Translations under genes and position numbers: made by a program
Part shown: positions 48,130-53,710 of the stretch, one piece after another
Layout of the letters: each line of letters starts with the position of its first letter
How positions within the stretch are numbered: the stretch's first letter is position 1
Notes under the pieces: model-generated
What the model was told of the DNA's origin: nothing
The model's database searches: none
The model's input: only the letters and a program-made list of their open reading frames with translations
Assembly (NCBI GenBank): GCA_027622655.1
Contig: JAQBYI010000021.1
Location: 1-53,710, forward strand
Origin: Gemmatimonadota bacterium
GTDB lineage: Bacteria > Gemmatimonadota > Gemmatimonadetes > Gemmatimonadales > Gemmatimonadaceae
Direction of reading: 5' to 3'
DNA length: 53,710 nt

Positions 48130-48611
48130 TCGAGCGTCCGAATCTGGTCGCGCAACGTGGCCGCTACCTCGAATTCCTCGCCGCGCACGGCGTCCGCGAG
48201 ACGACCCCGCAGTTCGGAAAGAGTCGCATCACGTTCCAATGCCGGCTCGTCAGCGCAAACGTAGCTCCTCCCGACGTGCGTCGAACTGCCGTGTACGCGT
48301 CGCAGCAGATCCTTCAAGCTTTGCTCAAACGCCCCGTAGCAGCGGGCACATCCAAGCCGACCGCTGGCGCGAAAGTCCCGAAGCGATGTCCCGCAGTACG
48401 AACAACGTGCCGCGTCCCCCGGCATCTGAGCAGCCTGTTGTTGAACGGCCTGCAGGAAATCGCCGAGCGGATGCGACGGAACCGACGAGCTGGTTTCGAT
48501 TCCCCGCTCGGCCGCGCACTTTTCGCACAGATGCACCTGAGTGACCGCGTTCTCCACGATCTGCGTCAGATGCACGACGGCATCCCGTTCCTGGCACTGG
48601 CTGCAGACCAT
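48126..48611 (-). CDS. mcsA: McsA, zinc-binding activator of McsB
   Basis: 161 residues. Four CxxC pairs, Cys3/6, Cys29/32, Cys70/73 and Cys88/91, form two zinc-finger-like units (MVCSQCQERDAVVHLTQIV, HLCEKCA, ARCSYCGTSLRDF, LGCARCYGAF). A C-terminal UVR motif (LSELRGRLADAVRGEEFEVAATLRDQIRTLE) ends the protein. This is the layout of McsA, which binds and activates McsB. It overlaps the lolD stop by 1 nt and mcsB by 4 nt, so kinase and activator are translated together. Linkage to lolCD is unusual compared with the Firmicutes ctsR operon. Confidence 0.94.
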   Translation of the reverse strand: MVCSQCQERDAVVHLTQIVENAVTQVHLCEKCAAERGIETSSSVPSHPLGDFLQAVQQQAAQMPGDAARCSYCGTSLRDFRASGRLGCARCYGAFEQSLKDLLRRVHGSSTHVGRSYVCADEPALERDATLSELRGRLADAVRGEEFEVAATLRDQIRTLE

Positions 48612-49339
48612 CAGACCGCCCCCTCCTTTCCCGTAGTATCGGCGAGTCGACCGTCCGCCAACAAGAGTATCCGGTCGGCCCGTGCGGCCAGAGAGCGGTT
48701 ATGCGTAACAACGACGGCCGCCACGCCGACCTCGCGAACGACCCGGACGAGTAGGTCGTGCAGCGACTCTGCAGTCATGTGATCAAGATTCCCGGACGGT
48801 TCGTCCGCCAGGAGAACGGAGGGCTCCATCGCAAGCGCCCGTGCCACGGCAGTCCGCTGCTGCTCGCCACCGGACATCTCAGCCGGCCGATGGGAAGCGC
48901 GGCTCGTGAGTCCAACCAGATCAAGCAGCAACTGCGCCCGCTCACGGGCCGCGCGCCCCTCGCGACCAGCGATGCGCAGCGGCATCATGACGTTCTCAAG
49001 CGCGGAGAACTCCTTGAGCAAGTGGTGAAACTGGAAGACGAATCCCACACGCTCATTGCGGAGCGCGGCCAGCGCCTCATCATCCATCGTACTCACGTCG
49101 CGACCCGCCACGGCAATCGTCCCGTTGGTCGGGCGCTCCAAGGCACCGAGCACATGCAGGAGCGTGCTCTTCCCCGACCCGCTCGCTCCGACCACGGCCA
49201 CCATTTCGCCTCGAGCGATCGACAAGTCGACGCCCTGAAGGACACGAACCTCGGACCCGTCTCCGCCGCGGTATTGCTTGACGACGCCGCGTGCGCAGAG
49301 AAGTTCCTCAGTCGCAGAGTTGGTATCGGTTGCCGTCAT
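48611..49339 (-). CDS. lolD: Lipoprotein-releasing system ATP-binding protein LolD
   Basis: ATPase that powers release of outer-membrane lipoproteins from the inner membrane to LolA. 242 residues. Walker A GASGSGKSTLLHVLGALERPTNG, the MacB/LolD-type segment NERVGFVFQFHHLLKEFSALENVMMPL, signature MSGGEQQRTAVARALAMEPSVLLADEPSGNLD (with Walker B), and VVTHNRSLAARADRILLL with the switch His. FQFHHLLKEFSALENV is typical of LolD within the MacB/LolD/FtsE group. It overlaps the permease gene by 4 nt. Confidence 0.93.
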   Translation of the reverse strand: MTATDTNSATEELLCARGVVKQYRGGDGSEVRVLQGVDLSIARGEMVAVVGASGSGKSTLLHVLGALERPTNGTIAVAGRDVSTMDDEALAALRNERVGFVFQFHHLLKEFSALENVMMPLRIAGREGRAARERAQLLLDLVGLTSRASHRPAEMSGGEQQRTAVARALAMEPSVLLADEPSGNLDHMTAESLHDLLVRVVREVGVAAVVVTHNRSLAARADRILLLADGRLADTTGKEGAV

Positions 49340-50592
49340 TCGCTGCGAATGGCCTCAACCGGGTAAAGACGGGACGCATGCACCGCCGGATGCAGTGTGG
49401 CAAGGATCGCGACCGCCACACTTGCGATGGCGATTGCCATGATGTCGAGCATCTCCATACGAACCGGCAGATGATCGATGAAGTAGATCGCCGGGTCGAG
49501 TGGAATGAGCCGCCAACGGCCGAGCGCTAATCCGATTCCCAGTCCAAGCGCCAGCCCAATGGTCGTCCCAACACTCCCAATCACCGCTCCCTGCAGCATG
49601 AACACGCGGCGCACCGACGCCGACTTGAACCCCATCGCCTTCAGAATCCCGATCTCGCGCTGCTTGTCGCGAACGACCATGGTGAGCGTGCCAACGATGT
49701 TGAACGCGGCGACCAGTGTGATGAGACCGAGAATGACAGCCATGCCCAGTTTTTCGAGCTTCAATGCCCGGAAAAGGGCGAGGTTCTGCTGTTGCCAGTC
49801 GATGGTTCGGTACGGATACCCCAGCGAATCGGCGATCGCCAACGCAAGCGCGGGTGCCACCCATCGATCCGTCGCACGTACCTCGATCCCCGTCACTGCC
49901 GAACCGAGATGCGCAGCGCGCTGCCCGGCGCCCAGATCGACGAACACGTATTGATTGTCGTATTCGTACATCCCTGTTTCGAACACCCCGGTGACCTCGA
50001 ACTCGATCGCGTGCGGCATCATCAGGCCCGTGATCGGGTCCATGGTGACGGAGGTCGGTGTGATGATGCTGAGCGTAGCCCCGGGGTACGCGCTGAATCG
50101 ATCGGCAAGCAGCGCACCGATCACGATTCCCATGCTCTTGCCGTCGGCCGACTCAAACCGGAAATCGCCCATAGTGGCCTTTGTCCGAATCGATGTGACC
50201 TCGGGGCCCGGCGCTCCCACCGGGTCGATCCCCACGATCGAAACACCGCCGGAATACGATTTCCCAACGACGTTCGCGAGTCCCTCGGTCAACACGAACG
50301 GGGCCGCGGCAACCACGCCGGGCATCGCACGCACGCGATCGACGGTGGCACGCCAGTCATTGATCCGGAGCTCGTCGCCAAAGTTCAGGATTCTGATATC
50401 GGGACTTCCTACGAGAATCTTTTCGCGCAGATCTGTCTGCAGGCCGTTCATCACCCCCATGATCACGATCAGGGCGCTCACACCCACGATGACGCCCCCC
50501 ATCGCGATGACCGTGATGAATGACAGAAGCCGCGAGCCGCGCCGACTTCGCAGGTACCGCCAGGCGATCGACAGCTCGAGTCGCGAGATCAT
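49336..50592 (-). CDS. lolC: Lipoprotein-releasing ABC transporter permease (LolC/LolE/LolF-like)
   Basis: 418 residues with one N-terminal transmembrane helix (LLSFITVIAMGGVIVGVSALIVIMGVMNGLQ, about 22-52), a large periplasmic domain and three C-terminal helices of FtsX type (MAVILGLITLVAAFNIVGTLTMVVRDKQREIGILKAMGFKSASVRRVFMLQGAVIGSVGT, then LDIMAIAIASVAVAILATLHPAVHASRLYPVEAIRSE). RSRRGSRLLSFITVIAM at the start is LolC/E-like. Only one permease gene is present, so a homodimer (LolF-like) is likely unless a second copy lies elsewhere. lysS upstream overlaps by 4 nt. Confidence 0.92.
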   Translation of the reverse strand: MISRLELSIAWRYLRSRRGSRLLSFITVIAMGGVIVGVSALIVIMGVMNGLQTDLREKILVGSPDIRILNFGDELRINDWRATVDRVRAMPGVVAAAPFVLTEGLANVVGKSYSGGVSIVGIDPVGAPGPEVTSIRTKATMGDFRFESADGKSMGIVIGALLADRFSAYPGATLSIITPTSVTMDPITGLMMPHAIEFEVTGVFETGMYEYDNQYVFVDLGAGQRAAHLGSAVTGIEVRATDRWVAPALALAIADSLGYPYRTIDWQQQNLALFRALKLEKLGMAVILGLITLVAAFNIVGTLTMVVRDKQREIGILKAMGFKSASVRRVFMLQGAVIGSVGTTIGLALGLGIGLALGRWRLIPLDPAIYFIDHLPVRMEMLDIMAIAIASVAVAILATLHPAVHASRLYPVEAIRSE

Positions 50593-52127
50593 TCCGGGCG
50601 CATTGTCGGAAAGAGAATCGCGTCGCGAATGTGTTGCGTACCGGTCAGGTACATGAAGAGCCGATCAAGCCCGATCCCAACGCCGCCGGTCGGTGGCATA
50701 CCGTACTCCATGGCCCGCAAATAGTCCTCATCGACCATCGTCGCCTCCTCGTCGCCATCCGCCTTGAGCCGTGCCTGAGCTTCGAACCGCCTGCGCTGAT
50801 CGATCGGATCGTTCAACTCACTGAAGGCGTTCGCCAACTCCTTCCCGCGGGCAAAGAGTTCAAAGCGTTCCGTCAACGCTGGGTTGCCGCGTTTGGGCTT
50901 CGCGAGCGGAGAAAGTTCGAGAGGATAGTCCACAACAAAAGTCGGTACGTCGATGGCCGATTCGATATGAGCTTGAAACAGCTCGTCGAGCAGCTTCGGA
51001 CGTGACATGGTGGCGACGCCTTGTACGTTCGCTCGCGTGGCCTGGCTCCGAAGTGCCCCGTCATCGAGCGCGAGGACGTCAACAACCCCGACGGCCGCGC
51101 TGAGCGCAGGAAGCCACTCGATGCGGGGAAAACCTCCCGCTTCGAGCGACACGTCAAACGCCGCCGCATCGGGCCGGTCGGCGGCCGAGCCAAGAGCGGA
51201 CCGAACCGCGACGGCCGCGGCGCCGACCAGTGACTCGACGACGACCATCATTTCTACGTAATCCGCGTACGCCTGGTAAAACTCGAGCATCGTGAATTCC
51301 GGGTTGTGGGTCCGGTCGATGCCCTCGTTTCTAAAGTCGTGGCCGATCTCGTACACACGCTCAAAACCGCCAACAATGAGCCGTTTCAGATAGAGCTCAT
51401 CGGCAATCCGGAGGTAGAGCGGCATGTCCAGCGTGTTGTGATGGGTCACAAACGGCTTGGCCAGTGCACCACCGTACAGAGGCTGCAGCACCGGAGTCTC
51501 TACTTCGAGAAACCCACGCCCGTCGAGAAAGGTCCGAATCGCCCGCGTCATCGCCGACCGCGACGCGAAGAGTGCACGCACTTCGGGATGCACGGCGAGA
51601 TCGGCGTACCGCTGGCGCGAACGCTGCTCACCGTCGGAGAACGCCGAGTGCCGAACCGTCTTTCCGTCTACAACTTCTTCCTTGCCGAACGGGAGCGGGC
51701 GCAGCGACTTGGCCAGCAATTCGACCTCGGTCACCCGAACCGTCACCTCCCCGCTGCGCGTCCGAAACAGCGGTCCGGTCACACCGATCACGTCGCCGAG
51801 ATCGAAGTACTCAACCGTGTCGTACACGTCACCAAGCACGTCTCGCCTGAAATAGAGCTGGAGACGCCCCGACGGGTCACCGAGGTGAGCGAACGTCGTC
51901 TTGCCGTGTGCACGCCAGGCGACGACACGCCCAGCTAATCTCACCACCGGCCCCTCTTCAGCATCGCCAAGGAGTTCGGCGCAATCGGACGCCAGATGAG
52001 AGCGCTGAAAGGAGTAACCGAATCCCGGCACGCCCTTTGCAGCAAGCGCGTCAAGTTTCTCCCGGCGCGCACGCATCACGAAGTTCAGGTCTTCGCTACC
52101 ATCAGGGAGTTCGGGCTTCTCGCTCAC
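50589..52127 (-). CDS. lysS: Lysyl-tRNA synthetase, class II
   Basis: Charges tRNA-Lys. GTG start, 512 residues. The N-terminal OB-fold anticodon-binding domain includes VRLAGRVVAWRAHGKTTFAHLGDPSGRLQLYFRRD. The class II core follows: VHPEVRALFASRSAMTRAIRTFLDGRGFLEVETPVLQPLYGGALAKPF (motif 1 region), ELYLKRLIVGGFERVYEIGHDFRNEGIDRTHNPEFTMLEFYQAYADY (motif 2) and GMPPTGGVGIGLDRLFMYLTG (motif 3). The insert around 330-370 is longer than in E. coli. It begins 4 nt after the prfB stop, and lolC overlaps its end. Confidence 0.97.
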   Translation of the reverse strand: MSEKPELPDGSEDLNFVMRARREKLDALAAKGVPGFGYSFQRSHLASDCAELLGDAEEGPVVRLAGRVVAWRAHGKTTFAHLGDPSGRLQLYFRRDVLGDVYDTVEYFDLGDVIGVTGPLFRTRSGEVTVRVTEVELLAKSLRPLPFGKEEVVDGKTVRHSAFSDGEQRSRQRYADLAVHPEVRALFASRSAMTRAIRTFLDGRGFLEVETPVLQPLYGGALAKPFVTHHNTLDMPLYLRIADELYLKRLIVGGFERVYEIGHDFRNEGIDRTHNPEFTMLEFYQAYADYVEMMVVVESLVGAAAVAVRSALGSAADRPDAAAFDVSLEAGGFPRIEWLPALSAAVGVVDVLALDDGALRSQATRANVQGVATMSRPKLLDELFQAHIESAIDVPTFVVDYPLELSPLAKPKRGNPALTERFELFARGKELANAFSELNDPIDQRRRFEAQARLKADGDEEATMVDEDYLRAMEYGMPPTGGVGIGLDRLFMYLTGTQHIRDAILFPTMRPE

Positions 52128-52131
52128 GGAG

Positions 52132-53248
52132 TCATGCGCCGGCCTTCGCCGCGCCCTGCAGCTTGAGGAATGCTTCGATGAACGGGTCGATCGCCCCGTC
52201 CATCACCTTCTGAACATCAGTGATCTTCAATTCCGTTCGATGATCGTTGACCATCGTATAGGGCTGGAAGACGTAGCTTCGAATTTGGCTGCCGAACGAC
52301 ACGTCCTGCTTGCCGGCGTCCATCTTGGCCTTAGCCGCCGCCTGTTTTTCGACCTCGAGCTGATACAGCCGGTTCTTGAGCTGCTTCATGGCGGTCGCCT
52401 TGTTCTTCCCCTGGCTTCGCTCCTGCTGGCACGTCACGACGATTCCCGACGGGATGTGAGTGATACGCACGGCGGAACTCGTCTTGTTCACATGCTGACC
52501 GCCAGCCCCTGAGGCGCGGAAAACGTCGAGGCGAATATCATCCTCCCGTATTTCGATGTTGATATCGGTGTCGACCACCGGATAGATGAACACGGACGCA
52601 AAGCTGGTGTGGCGTCGCGCCTGGGAGTCGAACGGAGAGATTCGCACGAGACGATGCACCCCCGTTTCCGCCCGCAGGAACCCGTACGCATACACGCCTT
52701 TTATTTCCAGGACTGCGCCCTTGATTCCCGCTTCCTCGCCTTCGCTCATATCGAGGATTTCAACACCGTAGCCGCGCCGCTCCGCCCAGCGCGTGTACAA
52801 GCGCATTAGCATCTGGGCCCAGTCCTGCGCTTCGGTGCCGCCTGCCCCGGCCGAGATCTCAACCTGCGCATCGCGAAAATCGTCCGCGCCCTGAAGCAGC
52901 GACTTCAGCTTGAACGACTCAATCTCTTCGCGGATAGCAGCCGTCTCGCGGTCAACCTCGGCGATCATCTCCGGATCCGGATCGGCCTCGAGGAGTTCGT
53001 CCATCTCGATGGCACTCAGCGTACGCGACCAGAGCCTGTCGAACGCGTCCAGCCACACCTTGAGCGCCTTGACCTGCTGCACGACTTCTCGTGCCCGCTC
53101 CTGGTTTCCCCAGAAGCCCGGATCCGTCATCTCTGCATCGAGAGACGCTAGAGCCGTGCGTTTTCCGTCGAGGTCAAAGGTACCTCCGAAGTTCTGCGAG
53201 ACGTGCTTCGTCCTGCTTCAGCGATCGTGCGCGCTCGGTTTCGGCCAT
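52132..53248 (-). CDS. prfB: Peptide chain release factor 2, with programmed +1 frameshift
   Basis: Reads UAA and UGA and releases the finished chain. The gene is split over two frames. ATG 53248 opens 24 codons (MAETERARSLKQDEARLAEL, then RRYL) ending at TGA 53176-53174; skipping T53176 continues as GAC CTC GAC (DLDGKRTALASLDAEMTDPGFW) to the stop at 52132. The joined protein is 371 residues. In joined numbering SPF (stop-codon recognition) falls at 204-206 and GGQ (peptidyl hydrolysis) at 249-251, one residue from E. coli RF2, which supports this reconstruction. A conventional caller would start at the internal ATG 53130 and lose 39 residues. Confidence 0.96.
53173..53187 (-). promoter_or_regulatory. 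prfB autoregulatory +1 frameshift signal
   Basis: On the coding strand GGAGG (53187-53183) lies just upstream of CTT TGA C (53179-53173): an internal Shine-Dalgarno-like element, a slippery CUU codon and an in-frame UGA followed by C, the canonical RF2 layout. When RF2 is scarce, the ribosome pauses at UGA and slips to UUU, so RF2 controls its own synthesis. Confidence 0.95.
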
Positions 53249-53262
53249 CGGAGCCCCATAGG

Positions 53263-53298
53263 AAAAGAGCCGCCCTCCGCGTGTGGGGAGGACGGCTC
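53263..53298 (-). terminator. Intrinsic terminator upstream of prfB
   Basis: Minus-strand GAGCCG-T-CCTCC (53298-53287) pairs with GGAGG-G-CGGCTC (53278-53267), one mismatch in a 12-bp stem around an 8-nt loop, followed by TTTT (53266-53263). It closes the transcript of the gene at the window edge, 56 nt after its stop, so prfB probably has its own promoter or depends on read-through. Confidence 0.75.
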
Positions 53299-53354
53299 AC
53301 GGAATGACTCAAAGATAGCCGCCGGTCCGAGTGTATTGCAGTGCGCGTCGCGCC

Positions 53355-53710
53355 TCAGAACATCTTTTTCCCGTCGGCAAGAATCTCGTTGAGCGCATCC
53401 TGAAAATGCGTAGTTCCGTCGGCCATCTCTTTGCCAATCTGATCGACGTACTCCTCGTAGCTCTTCTTGATCTCCTCACGAAAAAGCGACTTCAGCGTGC
53501 CATCCTTGAGCCCTTCCTCCCGCTTCTGCGGCAAGTAGGCAATCATGTCGCTGACGAGAGCGCGCGCGAGTCGCTTGGCTTTCAAGCCCGGATCCGAAGA
53601 CAGAAACGGATTCAACGGCTTCCGTGCTGGCGGCGGCGTTTCGCCTGCGATCGGGGTCGGCTTCGACGGCGCGGTCGCTGCGGGCGGTGCGGGCGGTGCG
53701 GGCGGCGCCG
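53355..53710 (-). CDS. Pro/Ala-rich protein, conserved C-terminal domain (5' end outside window)
   Basis: The frame is open from the right window edge to TGA at 53357-53355, giving the last ~117 residues. The first ~35 are a Pro/Ala linker (APPAPPAPPAATAPSKPT and PPPARKP). The rest is a compact, charged helical domain: NPFLSSDPGLKAKRLARALVSDMIAYLPQKREEGLKDGTLKSLFREEIKKSYEEYVDQIG and HFQDALNEILADGKKMF. I recall similar C-terminal domains on proteins with an N-terminal zinc-ribbon, but that part is not visible, so no function is assigned. The TTG at 53615 is in frame but is probably internal. Confidence 0.75.
   Translation of the reverse strand, partial: APPAPPAPPAATAPSKPTPIAGETPPPARKPLNPFLSSDPGLKAKRLARALVSDMIAYLPQKREEGLKDGTLKSLFREEIKKSYEEYVDQIGKEMADGTTHFQDALNEILADGKKMF
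53680..53706 (-). repeat. 9-bp tandem repeat encoding a Pro/Ala linker
   Basis: Three 9-bp units of GCGGGCGGT type (53680-53688, 53689-53697, 53698-53706, the last with one change) encode repeated Ala-Pro-Pro on the minus strand. The unit is a multiple of three, so copy changes would alter only linker length. The array may continue beyond the window. Confidence 0.85.

Noticed and set aside
53131-53248. Assembly frameshift error in prfB
   Set aside because: The break has the canonical programmed-frameshift layout and gives correct motif spacing, so it is biological.

Overview
The window is a dense, high-GC stretch of a diderm, LPS-making bacterial chromosome. Genes usually associated with Gram-negatives (Kdo, Lpt, Lpx, Bam, Skp, Lol) sit beside genes better known from Firmicutes or Bacteroidetes (mcsA-mcsB-clpC, bshC, an lpxC-fabZ fusion). 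That mix fits Gemmatimonadota best; this is an inference from gene content, not a marker-gene result. Apart from one tRNA, essentially everything is protein coding. Most neighbouring genes overlap by 1-4 nt (ATGA, GTGA, TGATG junctions). No IS element, phage gene or CRISPR array was seen, and no gene-free gap exceeds 150 nt.

Left arm (1-17492, all genes on +): the 3' end of an amidase gene carrying an RGG-type repeat; pabA/trpG; a terminator and a promoter; then one long, tightly coupled transcription unit. Its first part makes and activates Kdo and exports LPS: kdsB, pyrG (CTP supply for KdsB), kdsA, kdsD, lptC, a large lptA-like gene, lptB with an unusual N-terminal extension, and rpoN. Next come five coupled genes for lipid-linked sugar transfer: a CsbB/GtrB-like GT2, a GT4, a flippase-like protein, a YfhO-type membrane protein and a polyprenol-phosphate mannose synthase-like GT2. 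dapF closes the arm.

Junction (17493-17622): between convergent dapF and a TPR gene lies an AT-rich patch. Its minus strand matches the XerC/XerD recombination site dif in both 11-bp arms. All genes to the left are on + and all to the right are on -, as expected where two replichores meet, so I read this as the chromosome dimer resolution site at the replication terminus.

Right arm (17623-53710, all genes on -; listed here in transcription order, from the right edge inward): the C-terminal part of a Pro/Ala-rich protein; a terminator; prfB with its programmed +1 frameshift; lysS; lolC-lolD; mcsA-mcsB-clpC (protein arginine phosphorylation and proteolysis); a terminator; bamA-skp-lpxD-lpxC/fabZ-lpxA-Gfo/Idh-lpxB-acyltransferase-lpxK (outer-membrane assembly and lipid A); gdhA; rlmH; bshC; murJ; uvrC; a threonine-synthase-like gene; larC; a DUF512 gene; der; plsY; gpsA; a MerR regulator; surE; pcm; apt; tRNA-Arg(CCU); and a TPR membrane protein next to dif. 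With the left arm, most of the lipid A-Kdo pathway and its export machinery lies within about 36 kb on the two sides of the terminus.
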